NCBI GenBank assembly: GCA_015068325.1
Contig: SVKQ01000015.1
Span: 124,001-188,000 of the forward strand
From: Oscillospiraceae bacterium
GTDB taxonomy: Bacteria > Bacillota > Clostridia > Oscillospirales > Oscillospiraceae
Direction: 5' to 3'
DNA length: 64,000 bases
Part shown: positions 16,406 through 25,496 of the stretch, piece after piece
Layout: each line of letters begins with the position of its first letter
Numbering within the stretch: position 1 is the first letter of the stretch
The notes under the pieces: generated by a model
What the model saw: only the letters and a program-made list of their open reading frames with translations
Database searches by the model: none
What the model was told of the DNA's origin: nothing
Program-made: the position numbers and the translations under genes

Positions 16406-17134
16406 TCAGCGGGCAAAGGGATGGGTAAACAGCGAGCCGCCCCGGGGTACATCATCATGGACGCCCGCCAGGTTCAGCGTTGCCCAGCACAGGGCCTCGT
16501 TGGTGCTGACCACCGGCATCCCCAGATCACGCTCCAGCTTGGGGAGCATGGTGGCCGTGGACAGATCCGTGGCCAGGATACACAGCAGGGGCGATCCCTT
16601 TTGATCCATCCTCTTTGCCGCCTGGTACACGTCCCGCTCCGGCACGCTGCACACAGCTCGCAGGCCCGTCACATTGATGCTCTCCAGTGTGCGCACGGTG
16701 ATGCCGTGTTTGGCAAAGGCCGCCGCCGCCAACTGCTGCAGTGCCTCGCCGTAAGGGCACAGCACAGCCGCCTCGGTCACGCCGTAGCTCTTGATGGCCA
16801 AGCAGGTGGCCTCCAGCGCGGTGATAGCCGGCGTATCCATCCAGGCTCCGGTCTTCCGCTGGAACTCATCGTCCCAGCCCTCCACCGCAAAGCTGGTGGA
16901 CAGGCAGCCATACAGCACGGCGTCTACGCCGGTGATAGACAGCTCCTCCGAAGCCCGATCTACACAGGAGACCAGGTTGTGCAGGCCGTCGATGCTGGCA
17001 GTGCCGGTGCGGCTGGATACCATGCGCGTGGCGTGGAACGTGACGCCCTCCGGCGCATAGTAGGCCATCTCCGGCTCGATCACCGTGTTGTTGGTGGGGA
17101 TCATCATGCCGATCTTTGCACGCCAACCAAACAT
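16406..17134 (-). CDS. Maleate isomerase/arylmalonate decarboxylase-like protein lacking the second cysteine
   Basis: A 242-residue Asp/Glu racemase-superfamily protein of the maleate cis-trans isomerase/AMDase branch, recognised by IGMMIPTNNTVIEPEM at the start. Family enzymes use one or two cysteines. Here the first is kept (Cys77, YGCLSTS), but the second position, aligned with Cys188 of the paralogue at 21549-22265, is Ala188 (ILATDLST). A Cys185 lies three residues earlier. Reaction and substrate are unknown; isomerisation, racemisation or decarboxylation of a small acid are all possible. The ATG at 17134 has GGAGGAGGG upstream and lies 17 bases after the ornithine-cyclodeaminase-family gene. 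Confidence 0.75.
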   Translation of the reverse strand: MFGWRAKIGMMIPTNNTVIEPEMAYYAPEGVTFHATRMVSSRTGTASIDGLHNLVSCVDRASEELSITGVDAVLYGCLSTSFAVEGWDDEFQRKTGAWMDTPAITALEATCLAIKSYGVTEAAVLCPYGEALQQLAAAAFAKHGITVRTLESINVTGLRAVCSVPERDVYQAAKRMDQKGSPLLCILATDLSTATMLPKLERDLGMPVVSTNEALCWATLNLAGVHDDVPRGGSLFTHPFAR

Positions 17135-17151
17135 ACCGATCCCTCCTCCGC

Positions 17152-18189
17152 TCACCAGACCGGCTTGTCGTCCCACAGGGACAGCTCCGTGCCCAGGCCC
17201 ATCTCCTTGGCGCTCTGGTAGATGCTCCAGGCGGCGGGCAGATCGGTGACAGACATGCCGATATGTTTGAAGATGCATAGGTCGTCGCCGCTCTCGCGGC
17301 CCTTCTTGGCGCCGATCACCACTTCTCCCAGGTTGCCGGACACCACGGATTCACTGATTTCACCGGCCTTCAGGCCTTTGACCAGCGTGCCGGCACCATG
17401 GAACTTGATCTGCTCCCAGTCGTCGGTATACAGCTTGTCGGCGGCGGCGTATACGCCCAGTTCCGCGTCGCTGGAGGCGATGTCACCATAGAAGGTGCCC
17501 GGCTTCAGCCATTCGCGCTTGAGGTAGGGTATTGTGGTGATGGTAGCTGTAACGACCACATCCGCCCCCACTACGGCGGCCTCGGCACTGTCGGTCACAA
17601 CGGCCTTCAGCGCACCGGCATCATTGACCTCGCCGGCCAGCTTCTCTGCCCGCTCCCGGCTGATGTCGTAGATACGGACCTCTTTCAGGTTTGGCACGGC
17701 ATATTTGACGCCGTTGATCTGCATGCGGCCCTGAGGCCCGGCACCCACCAGCGCCATGACCTCCGATTCGGGGCGGGCCAGATACTTGGCGCCCACGCCC
17801 GTCACGGCGCCGGTGCGCACCGCGTTGACGATGGTGCCGTCCATAATGGCCAGCGGCAGTCCGGTGTCGGCACTGTTCAGAATAATCAGGGCAGAGGAGC
17901 GGGGCAAACCGTACTTGACGGGATTTTCCGTCATGGCCAGCACCCACTTGATGCCTACCACGTCAAACTCGCCGCCCACATAGCTGGGCATGGCCATGAT
18001 CAGCCCCTGCTCGGCCTGCTTGGAGCCCGGAGGGCCCTTCCGCAGGTTCAGCTTGCTTGGCTGCACACAGTCCTTGCGGCCGTGAATGGCAAAGCCCTTC
18101 TCCACGGCGGCAAAAACCTTGCCCATCTCCAGGCCGCCGGCCTTGACGATATCACTCTGATTCAGGAAAACAAACTTACTGTCCAGCAT
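17152..18189 (-). CDS. Ornithine cyclodeaminase / mu-crystallin family NAD(P)-dependent enzyme
   Basis: A 345-residue protein of the OCD/mu-crystallin superfamily. Members include ornithine cyclodeaminase, alanine dehydrogenase, ketimine reductases and N-(amino-carboxyethyl)-glutamate dehydrogenases. Seen: Lys81 in GIKWV, Arg125 in NAVRTGAVTG, the Rossmann loop GAGPQGRMQ (149-157), and an acidic SSDAELG segment where the OCD catalytic Asp sits. It may interconvert an amino acid and its imino or keto form, or reduce a cyclic imine, in this catabolic cluster; the substrate is not readable. Start at 18189 with AGGAGGAT upstream. Confidence 0.85.
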   Translation of the reverse strand: MLDSKFVFLNQSDIVKAGGLEMGKVFAAVEKGFAIHGRKDCVQPSKLNLRKGPPGSKQAEQGLIMAMPSYVGGEFDVVGIKWVLAMTENPVKYGLPRSSALIILNSADTGLPLAIMDGTIVNAVRTGAVTGVGAKYLARPESEVMALVGAGPQGRMQINGVKYAVPNLKEVRIYDISRERAEKLAGEVNDAGALKAVVTDSAEAAVVGADVVVTATITTIPYLKREWLKPGTFYGDIASSDAELGVYAAADKLYTDDWEQIKFHGAGTLVKGLKAGEISESVVSGNLGEVVIGAKKGRESGDDLCIFKHIGMSVTDLPAAWSIYQSAKEMGLGTELSLWDDKPVW

Positions 18190-18208
18190 ACCCGTATCCT
18201 CCTATTCC

Positions 18209-20188
18209 TCACTCCGCATCCGTGGGAGATTCCACTTTCAGATTAGAATTTGCCTGCTCCGGCAAAACGCCGATGCGCCTGCGCCTCAGACCCAGTTCGA
18301 TGATCACGCCCACCACGATCAGCGCCACGCCCACCACATCCGTGATGGTCTCCGGCACGATCAGCAGCAGCGAGCCGACGCCATAGATGAACCGCAGCCA
18401 AATGGGGTGATTCACCAGGAAATGGCCCGCGCCGGCCGCTGCGAGGAACACCACGCCGACGATGGCAGTGAGGATGACCAGCACGAATTGGCCGATCACG
18501 ATCCCCTGGCCCACCAGCATGGGCTGATAGGCAAACATGAACGGAATCAGGAAGCCGGGCGCCGCAATGACCATGGATTGCACACCCACCTTCCAGGGCT
18601 TGGCCTCCGCGATGCCGGCCGCGGTATAGGAGGCGATAGCCACCGGAGGCGTGATATTGGACAGGCAGGAGAAGTAGAACACAAAGAAGTGGGCAGCAAA
18701 GGGATGGCAGCCCATCTTCACCAGTGCCGGCGCCACCACCGTGGCCACCACGATGTAACAGGCGGTGGCCGGCAGGCCCATGGACAAGATGATGGAGGCA
18801 ACCGCTGTCAGCAGCAGGGCGAAGAGCAGATGTCCGCCGGACAGAGAAATGATGTTGTACGTGACTGTGGCGCCCAGACCGGTCATGTTGCACACGCCCA
18901 CGATGATGCCGGCCGCGATGCAGGCGATCAGGGCAGAGAGGGCGCCGCGGGAGCCACCCGCCAGGCCCTCCAGCATCTCGCGCAGCGTCATTCGCTTGCG
19001 CTGGATCTGGGACACCAGCACGGTGGCGATCATGCCGAAGAAGGCGGAGAAGATCGCCGTGAAGCCCGTCAGCAGGGCCACCACGATGACCACCAACGGG
19101 GCAAATAGGAATACCCGGCGACCGAAATCGTGGAGGGGATCCTGCTCGCTGCGCTCCACGCCCCGCAGGCCCAGTCGGCTGGCCATGAAGTGGACCCAGC
19201 AGAAGCAGGACAGGTAGTACAGCACCGCCGGCACCACCGCCGCGCCCATGACAGAGCTGTAGGTGGCGGAGAGGTAGTTGGCCATCAGGAAGGCCGCCGA
19301 CCCCATGATGGGCGGCATGATCATGCCGCCGGTAGAGGCCACTGCCTCCACGGCACCGGCGAAGGCGGGCGCGAAGCCGGCCTTCTTCATCATGGGGATG
19401 GTAAAAGCGCCGGTGGTGGCCACGTTGGCTGCCGCGGAGCCGCTGATCGTGCCCATCAGGCCGCTGGATATGACAGCTACCTTAGCCGGGCCGCCGGTGG
19501 CCTTGCCGGCAATCTTGTTGGCCACATCGGTAAAGAACTCGCCGACGCCGGACTTGTTCAGCAGCGAGCCGAAGATGATGAACAGGAAGATGTAGCTGGA
19601 GGCCACGTTGGTGGTCATGCCGTAGATGCCGTCGCTGGTCATGGTCATACGCAGGATGAACCGCTGGAACGACACACCGTAGTGGCCCAACGCGCCGGGG
19701 ATATAGCTGCCGAAAAGAGCGTACAGGGCGAAGATCACCGGCAGCACCGCCATCACGTTGCCTACGCAACGGCGGGTGGCCTCCACCACCAGCACCATGG
19801 CGATGACGCCCATGACATAGTCGAATCGATCCGCCTTCAGGTTGGTCTGACCCAGACGGTCCAGGATAAAAGTAATATAAGAACCAGACACCGCTCCCAA
19901 TACGGCCAGGCCGTAGTCGATGTAGCGAAGCGCCGGCACTTTTTTCGAAAGTTTGTTGGGATAGCACAAAAAGATCAGCAGCAGGACAAAGCCCACGAAG
20001 ATGCCGGCCTTTTTCAATGCATCCGTCAGCAAAAAGCTGTTTGCGTAGATCCCATACAGGGAGAAAATCAGACAAATCACAAAAATAACGCGGGAAAGGA
20101 GAGATTTGCTCTCGGCACTGACCGAGGTATCCTCGATCTCCGATTGCGCCAGGCGTGAATTCAACCTGGGTTCCTTATTCTTTGCCAT
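18209..20188 (-). CDS. TRAP transporter fused permease (TAXI type), system 1
   Basis: A 659-residue inner-membrane protein with many hydrophobic segments, combining the small (DctQ-like) and large (DctM-like) TRAP permease parts in one chain, as is usual for TAXI systems. Seen: glycine-rich membrane motifs such as SGLMGTISGSAAANVATTG and GGMIMPPIMGSAAF, typical of the DctM core. It works with the binding protein encoded upstream (20375-21442) to import a carboxylate or similar anion with Na+. The N-terminal 40 residues are hydrophilic. It is a paralogue of the permease at 22247-24130. The 186-base gap to the upstream gene holds a GC-rich hairpin. Confidence 0.92.
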   Translation of the reverse strand: MAKNKEPRLNSRLAQSEIEDTSVSAESKSLLSRVIFVICLIFSLYGIYANSFLLTDALKKAGIFVGFVLLLIFLCYPNKLSKKVPALRYIDYGLAVLGAVSGSYITFILDRLGQTNLKADRFDYVMGVIAMVLVVEATRRCVGNVMAVLPVIFALYALFGSYIPGALGHYGVSFQRFILRMTMTSDGIYGMTTNVASSYIFLFIIFGSLLNKSGVGEFFTDVANKIAGKATGGPAKVAVISSGLMGTISGSAAANVATTGAFTIPMMKKAGFAPAFAGAVEAVASTGGMIMPPIMGSAAFLMANYLSATYSSVMGAAVVPAVLYYLSCFCWVHFMASRLGLRGVERSEQDPLHDFGRRVFLFAPLVVIVVALLTGFTAIFSAFFGMIATVLVSQIQRKRMTLREMLEGLAGGSRGALSALIACIAAGIIVGVCNMTGLGATVTYNIISLSGGHLLFALLLTAVASIILSMGLPATACYIVVATVVAPALVKMGCHPFAAHFFVFYFSCLSNITPPVAIASYTAAGIAEAKPWKVGVQSMVIAAPGFLIPFMFAYQPMLVGQGIVIGQFVLVILTAIVGVVFLAAAGAGHFLVNHPIWLRFIYGVGSLLLIVPETITDVVGVALIVVGVIIELGLRRRRIGVLPEQANSNLKVESPTDAE

Positions 20189-20208
20189 ATATACCTCCGT
20201 TGTCTGCC

Positions 20209-20292
20209 GACTGCCGAGGCAGTCCGTCTTTTCGCGTGAGATATGAATCGTCGTGTGTCTGCGGGACCGCCGGCGGCGATGCGCCGGCGGTC
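20209..20292 (-). promoter_or_regulatory. Intercistronic stem-loops between binding-protein and permease genes
   Basis: 20265-20275 and 20282-20292 form an 11-bp GC stem (GACCGCCGGCG) around a 6-base loop. A second palindrome (GACTGCC/GGCAGTC) lies at about 20209-20224. No T-run follows. Such hairpins often protect the upstream binding-protein mRNA so that it is made in excess over the permease. Confidence 0.5.
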
Positions 20293-20374
20293 TCCACGTT
20301 GGTTTGTGAATACGTAGGGCCTCGTATCCTCGGTCGGTTGTTTGCTTGTGCGGTGCGCTGCGCCGCGGCGAGGC

Positions 20375-21442
20375 TTAGCCGATCAGACCTAGTTCCTTCA
20401 GGGCGCGCTCAGCGCCGGGATGCAGCTGCACGCCGGAGGCAGCCATGGTCTCGATCACGGGCGCGGGATTATTGAAGGAGGGGCCGTTCATCTGGGGATT
20501 CATGCCGAACAGATCCTCGGTGTTCTGATAGAGCGCCATGACGATGTCATAGACAACCTGCTCATCCAGGTCAGCATTGCAGGCGATGAAGCCGATGTGA
20601 CCCACGCAGGTGATGACCTCATCCTGGTTGGGATAGGTGCCGGCGGCAATGTCCATCTGAGCCAGATACGCCCAGTCAGACAGCAGCTTGTCCTTCTCCT
20701 CCTCGGTCAGGTTGTACAGGTGGCAGTTGCTGTTGCCGGCCAGCGCATCAGCCACGGAGGACACGGGGGTAGCACCCGGGGTCAGCAGCACGTCAGCCAA
20801 GCCGTTGCGGATGGCGTCCAGGCCCTCGCTGACGCCCAAGGACTGGGGATTGATCTGGTCCATGGTCACGCCGAAGGAACCCATGATCTTCTCGGTGGTC
20901 ACGGCCTGACCGGAACCGGTCTCGCCGACGACCACTTTCTTGCCGGCCCAGTCAGCAATGGACTCGATGCCGGAGCCATCGCGCACAACGATGTTGTACT
21001 GCTGGGACAGGATGGGCAGCACCATACGCATGTTGGGGTGGGGATCACCCTCGAACTTGCCGGTGCCGTTGACCGCGTCGATGAAGATATCGCTCTGCTG
21101 CACCACCAGGTTGGCCTCGCCGTCAGCCAGCAGAGAGACGTTCTCCACGGAGCCAGAGGAGGTAGTGGCGGAGGCGCTGTGTACGGTCTTGTCGGAGATG
21201 ACCTGCGCGCAGGCCAGACCGCAGGCATAGAAGGCGCCGCCGGAGGTAGCCGTGGCCAGATTCAGGCGGGCAGGCTCCGTAGAGGTGTTCTCGTTGTTCT
21301 CCGTGTTCTCGGTATTCTCGGTGTTTTCGGTGTTCTCAGTGTTCGTCTGCGCGTCATTGTTGGTGGGCGTGTTGTTGCCGCCGCAGGCTACCAGCGCCAG
21401 AGTCATGGCAAGCGCCAGCAGGATCGCAAGGGTCTTTTTCAT
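20375..21442 (-). CDS. TAXI-family TRAP substrate-binding lipoprotein, system 1
   Basis: A 355-residue extracytoplasmic solute receptor of the TAXI family. Seen: a lipoprotein signal with basic MKK start, hydrophobic core and the lipobox LVAC, a low-complexity Asn/Glu/Thr linker (ENT repeats) tethering it to the membrane, then the TAXI core starting LNLATATSGGAFYACG and including VVGETGSGQA. It binds the solute and hands it to the fused permease encoded downstream. The ATG at 21442 was chosen for the MKKTLAI signal start and AAGGAG upstream. The ligand is unknown, but the TAXI family favours small anionic organic compounds. Confidence 0.92.
   Translation of the reverse strand: MKKTLAILLALAMTLALVACGGNNTPTNNDAQTNTENTENTENTENTENNENTSTEPARLNLATATSGGAFYACGLACAQVISDKTVHSASATTSSGSVENVSLLADGEANLVVQQSDIFIDAVNGTGKFEGDPHPNMRMVLPILSQQYNIVVRDGSGIESIADWAGKKVVVGETGSGQAVTTEKIMGSFGVTMDQINPQSLGVSEGLDAIRNGLADVLLTPGATPVSSVADALAGNSNCHLYNLTEEEKDKLLSDWAYLAQMDIAAGTYPNQDEVITCVGHIGFIACNADLDEQVVYDIVMALYQNTEDLFGMNPQMNGPSFNNPAPVIETMAASGVQLHPGAERALKELGLIG
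21290..21346 (-). repeat. 9-bp tandem repeats encoding an (ENT)n linker
   Basis: About six imperfect 9-base units (GAGAACACT type in the coding sense) encode the flexible ENT-rich linker after the lipobox of the TAXI binding protein. Copy number could vary by slippage without frameshift because the unit is three codons. Confidence 0.8.
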
Positions 21443-21548
21443 GGTGAAACTCCTTCCATTTTCTTTTTTGCTTGGTCTTAGGTATCCATATCTCAACAGA
21501 CAGTCCGGCAGGCCCTAGATGCCGGGCATATTTGTTTGCTGACTCGTA

Positions 21549-22265
21549 TCACAGTTCCAGGAGCCGCCCGTAGCCGCGGATGGGATCCGGTATCCCGCCC
21601 GCCCGCAGCACGGACCACAGGGACGCCTGATTGGAGGTGATCACCGGCACGCCCAGTTCCTCCTCCAACGGCCGAATGATCTCCGCCGTACGGAAATTGG
21701 TGCAGCTGATGACCACCGCGTCGGCGCCGCCGCTCTCCCGGAATGTCTCTTTCGCAAACGCAAAGGCGCACTCCGGTTCCTTTCGTCCGGCACCGCCCCG
21801 CTGGGTGATGCTCAAGCCGGCGGCTTTGACCACGGTGACACCCACCGCCTGCAGGAAGTCCACCTGCAGTTGGTTCACTGACTCCAGGTATGGCGTGGCC
21901 AGCACCACAGACCTCGCCTCCACCGCCTGCAGCGCCTGGACCAACGAGCTGGCCGCGCTGGTGGCGGGCTTGCCGGATTGCTGCCGGATACGGTCCACCA
22001 ACTCCCGGTCAAACTCATATCCCTTGGTGAAGCTGCCGCTGGTGCAGCCGTACACATAGACGTCCGCCACATCTGCCAAAGCCTCCACGTTGTCCGGCAG
22101 GCTGTTGACCATATAAGCCAGCTGCTCCAGTTTGTCGGTGCCCCGCATCAGCATGCGGGTCTCATAGATCTCCACGCCCTCCGGCGCCATCTTCGTCAAT
22201 TCCGGCCGCATGACCGAATTGACGCACGGCACCATCAGGCCGATCCTCAATTTTTTCCCATACAT
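21549..22265 (-). CDS. Maleate isomerase/AMDase-like protein with both cysteines
   Basis: A 238-residue Asp/Glu racemase-superfamily protein of the maleate isomerase/arylmalonate decarboxylase branch. Seen: the N-terminal IGLMVPCVNSVMRPEL motif and the two catalytic cysteines Cys74 (YGCTSGSF) and Cys188 (SCTNFRT), the arrangement needed for isomerase or racemase chemistry. Its start overlaps the end of the permease gene by 19 bases. It may isomerise an unsaturated acid or racemise an intermediate; the substrate is unknown. It is paralogous to 16406-17134, which has lost the second cysteine. Confidence 0.8.
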   Translation of the reverse strand: MYGKKLRIGLMVPCVNSVMRPELTKMAPEGVEIYETRMLMRGTDKLEQLAYMVNSLPDNVEALADVADVYVYGCTSGSFTKGYEFDRELVDRIRQQSGKPATSAASSLVQALQAVEARSVVLATPYLESVNQLQVDFLQAVGVTVVKAAGLSITQRGGAGRKEPECAFAFAKETFRESGGADAVVISCTNFRTAEIIRPLEEELGVPVITSNQASLWSVLRAGGIPDPIRGYGRLLEL

Positions 22266-24130
22266 TGCTTTCCACCGCCTCTCGCTTCTCTGCTGTACAT
22301 CAGCGCCATAGCCAGCGCCATAACGATCCACACCGCGGCCGATGCCAGACGGATCGGCCCTGCCGGCACCAGCATGCCCACGGCCAGCGCCCCGCTGAGG
22401 CACCGCTGCCAGGCCGCCAGTCGGCATCCCAGCCAGCCCTGCACGGCGGCCGCAGCGGCCGTTCCCGCGCACAGGCACATGGCCATCGACAGCACCGCAT
22501 CCCACACGCTTCCCTCCAGCAGCATCCCCTCGTAACAGACGAATACAAAGGGAATCACCGCCAGCGGCAGCGCAAAGCGCATGGCCGCAAAACAGATCTT
22601 CCGGAAGTCCTCCTGGGTCAGCGCCGCCACCGCTGCCGCGCTCAGGGCCACCGGCGGCGTGATGGGCGCCATCACCGCGAAGAAGATGATGAACATGTGG
22701 GCCACCATAAACGGCGCGCCCATCTCCACCAGACTCGGCACGCCCAGAGCGGCCAGGACCAGATACACCGCCGAGCTGGGCAGGAACATCCCCATCAGCA
22801 GCGTCAACAGCATCATCAGGATCAGGCCGACGTAGAGGCGCCCGCCGGACGCCGCCACGATCAGATCGGTCAGCTTGGGGCCCACGTTGGTCAATGTCAT
22901 CACCGTGATGATGATGCCGGCGCAGGCGCAAGTCGGCGTCACGCCCAGAACCATGCGGCCCACTTTTTCAAACACGCCTGCAATCTCAGACAGCCGTAGC
23001 GTGCGGCGATACAGCTTCGCGGCCACGCCGATGGCCATGGTCAGCAGCACGGCATAGATACCTGCCTTGATAGCACTGGCGCCCCGGAGCATCAGCCCTA
23101 CCATACAGAGGATCGGTGCCAGATACAGCAATCCCTGCCACACGGCGTGCCGCCGCCTCTCCTGTGTTGCCGGACGGGACGACGCGATGCTGCGGCTCCG
23201 AGCCTGCAGCCACAGAACGACGCCCAGGACCAAGCAATAGGCCACGGCCGGCAGGATCACTACCCGGGCCATCCGCGCATAACCGGTGCCGACAGAGTCC
23301 ACCGCCAGGAACATGACGCCGCCCATCACCGGCGGCAACAGCTGCGCCACGTTGGTGGTCACCGCCTGGATCGCCGCAGCCTCCAGCCGGGTGTAGCCGC
23401 TCTCCTCCATCAGAGGGATAGCCAGTGATCCGACCGTTACCGCATTGGCCACGCCGCTGCCGGAGATCATCCCCAACAAGCCGCCGGCCACCAGCGACGT
23501 CTGCGCCGCGCCGCTGCGAAAACGTGCCGTCAGGTGGCGGGCCATGGTGACAAAGTAGTCGCCCGCGCCGGAAAACCCGATAAAAGCCCCCAGCATGACG
23601 AACAGGTAAATGTAGTTGGTAGATACACCCAGCGCCGTACCATAGATACCGTCTGTCCCCAGATAGAGGAAGGACAGAATCCGCTCCACGGTAAGGCCAT
23701 ATCCCACGGTCAGTGCTTCCCATACCCCGTACAGCATACAGGCCACCGTCAGAAAAACCAGCGCCTTGTTATTCAGCCAGAAACTGATGCCCAGCACCGA
23801 CAGCAGCAGCGCCGCACCGCACAGCAGGTCCATCGGGGTCAAATTCCCCATGCGCAGGGCAATCTCCTCAAAATGCAGACAGATGTGCAGGGTCGACAGC
23901 GCTGCCGCCGCAGCCAGGATCACATCCGCCGCGGCCAGGCCCCATTGCCGCCTCTGCCAGGCTGTCTCCAAATTCCAGCTGCAGCCCAGCAGGGCCAACA
24001 GCCCCCAGTGGATCGACCGCTGATAGATGCTCGGCAGCATGCCGAACAGGGCCGTGCAGATCTGGAACAACGCCAGTGCCACGGCCAGCGTCGTGCTGGC
24101 CGCGTGCCGTGCCCGGGTCTGTTCGCTCAT
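22247..24130 (-). CDS. TRAP transporter fused permease (TAXI type), system 2
   Basis: A 627-residue multi-spanning membrane protein with fused DctQ-like and DctM-like parts, paralogous to the permease at 18209-20188. Seen: motifs such as GGLLGMISGSGVANAVTVG and LPPVMGGVMFLAV, and a basic C-terminal end. Its start overlaps the stop of the binding-protein gene (ATGA), so the pair is translationally coupled, unlike system 1, where a 186-base gap separates them. Two complete TAXI systems in one cluster suggest two transported compounds. Confidence 0.9.
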   Translation of the reverse strand: MSEQTRARHAASTTLAVALALFQICTALFGMLPSIYQRSIHWGLLALLGCSWNLETAWQRRQWGLAAADVILAAAAALSTLHICLHFEEIALRMGNLTPMDLLCGAALLLSVLGISFWLNNKALVFLTVACMLYGVWEALTVGYGLTVERILSFLYLGTDGIYGTALGVSTNYIYLFVMLGAFIGFSGAGDYFVTMARHLTARFRSGAAQTSLVAGGLLGMISGSGVANAVTVGSLAIPLMEESGYTRLEAAAIQAVTTNVAQLLPPVMGGVMFLAVDSVGTGYARMARVVILPAVAYCLVLGVVLWLQARSRSIASSRPATQERRRHAVWQGLLYLAPILCMVGLMLRGASAIKAGIYAVLLTMAIGVAAKLYRRTLRLSEIAGVFEKVGRMVLGVTPTCACAGIIITVMTLTNVGPKLTDLIVAASGGRLYVGLILMMLLTLLMGMFLPSSAVYLVLAALGVPSLVEMGAPFMVAHMFIIFFAVMAPITPPVALSAAAVAALTQEDFRKICFAAMRFALPLAVIPFVFVCYEGMLLEGSVWDAVLSMAMCLCAGTAAAAAVQGWLGCRLAAWQRCLSGALAVGMLVPAGPIRLASAAVWIVMALAMALMYSREARGGGKQCMGKN

Positions 24131-25080
24131 GGTGTGCCCCCTTCCGCCTCTCGCTGGGCGTAAAAGGCCTCGGCGGCGGGATGCAGGGCGATGGGCGTCT
24201 GCCGCGCCCGCTGTAGGTCGATCTCTTTGGCCACGGCCTGGATCGCCCCCAGCTGCTCCTGGTGGTCAAATATGGACTGCAGCACGGCCTCTACCTGACC
24301 GTCCGGCACCTGGTTGTTGACGATCAGCGTCACGCCCAGCCGCACGGTGGGCAGCAGATCGTTCGACGCGGTGTCCGTCGGGCCGTAGTAGTCGGCTGCA
24401 ATGGTGTCGCAGGTAAAATATGGGTATGTGTCCGCCAACTCCCGGGCCCGGTCAATGGGCAGCAGCCGGACGTCCTTGACCAGTGCCAGCTCCGTGATGG
24501 AGGAGTTCGGCATGGGCATGATGACGATCATCGCGTCGCAATGTCCGTCCCGCATGGCGGTCACACCCTCAGAATAACTCATTTTCACGCCGTGGAGATC
24601 CTGCTCCGAGATCCCATAGGCCGCCAGTATATCCAGCGCTGCCATATAGAGGGATGATCCGGCCGGGCTGAGAACGACTCTCCTCCCCCGCAGATCCTCC
24701 ACGCTGGTGATGTCCGAATCGTCGAACACCACGATCTGCACCGCACAGGTATAGAGCTGTGCCACCGCACTGATGTCGTAGGTCTCTGCGTATGGCCAGG
24801 CGCCGTTTTTGGCCGAATAGGCCGCATTGCTGTTGATCAGGCCGAAGCCCATGTCCAGTTGCCCCACCAGCGTCCCGTTCTCGATGCCGCCGCTGGTGAC
24901 CTGGGCCACCGCATCATATTCCGTGATGTAGTGGCAGATCCCCGCGGAGAGGGGGTACCACTGACTGGTCGACGTACCCGATGCGATCAGGATCGTACGC
25001 TCGCCGCCGGACACCCGGGAGGCGCACGCCGTCAGCACGACAGCCAGCAGCACACAGCACAGCCGTATCGTCCTCTTCAC
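24127..25080 (-). CDS. TAXI-family TRAP substrate-binding lipoprotein, system 2
   Basis: A 317-residue TAXI-type solute-binding lipoprotein. Seen: a basic VKRTIR start, a hydrophobic core and the lipobox LTAC, then the TAXI-like core IASGTSTSQWYPLSAG. It partners the fused permease directly downstream. The start is read as GTG at 25080 because AGAGG lies seven bases upstream and the signal peptide then has normal length; the ATG further upstream adds an unlikely N-terminus. It diverges clearly from the receptor of system 1, which supports a different ligand. Confidence 0.85.
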   Translation of the reverse strand: MKRTIRLCCVLLAVVLTACASRVSGGERTILIASGTSTSQWYPLSAGICHYITEYDAVAQVTSGGIENGTLVGQLDMGFGLINSNAAYSAKNGAWPYAETYDISAVAQLYTCAVQIVVFDDSDITSVEDLRGRRVVLSPAGSSLYMAALDILAAYGISEQDLHGVKMSYSEGVTAMRDGHCDAMIVIMPMPNSSITELALVKDVRLLPIDRARELADTYPYFTCDTIAADYYGPTDTASNDLLPTVRLGVTLIVNNQVPDGQVEAVLQSIFDHQEQLGAIQAVAKEIDLQRARQTPIALHPAAEAFYAQREAEGGTP

Positions 25081-25106
25081 CAGTCCGCCTCTTTTCGATC
25101 GTTTCT

Positions 25107-25496
25107 CTACTGCAACTCTCGCAGCTGCGCCAGCCATTGGGGCGCTTCCTCCAGCGCCTGCCGGTTCATGTCGGCAAATTGGGCCAGTTCCTCCGGTCCC
25201 AGACCGTCGTAGTGGATGCCGCCGAAGCAGATCACCTGCCGGCCGGACAGGGCGCTGAGCTTTTCCGCCAGCTCCCGCAGCATAAACTCGTCCTTGTGGC
25301 CTGCCACGTTCAGCACGCCGGAGGTGGCGCTGTCTGTTCCGTCATCGCGCAGGCTGGGCCGGTGCACTGCCAGCACGGCGCTGCCCAGATGTGCCTCGCC
25401 GCCTGTGACACAGACCATCAGATCCTCACCCAGCATAGCCAGCTCATAGCACACGGCGTATTCACCGCGGCGCAGCTCCCGTCTCCACGTGATCAT
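25107..25496 (-). CDS. LpdD-like UbiD-associated small protein
   Basis: A 129-residue protein that resembles, from memory, LpdD, the small protein encoded with gallate decarboxylase LpdC (UbiD family) and the UbiX homologue LpdB. Shared features: GEDLMVCVTGGEAHLG, a middle AGHKDE segment and a later GIHYDGL motif. LpdD-type proteins are thought to help maturation or prenyl-FMN delivery to UbiD partners. Its start overlaps the ubiX stop (ATGA), and ubiD lies in the same cluster, which fits that role. The family call is by eye. Confidence 0.6.
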   Translation of the reverse strand: MITWRRELRRGEYAVCYELAMLGEDLMVCVTGGEAHLGSAVLAVHRPSLRDDGTDSATSGVLNVAGHKDEFMLRELAEKLSALSGRQVICFGGIHYDGLGPEELAQFADMNRQALEEAPQWLAQLRELQ

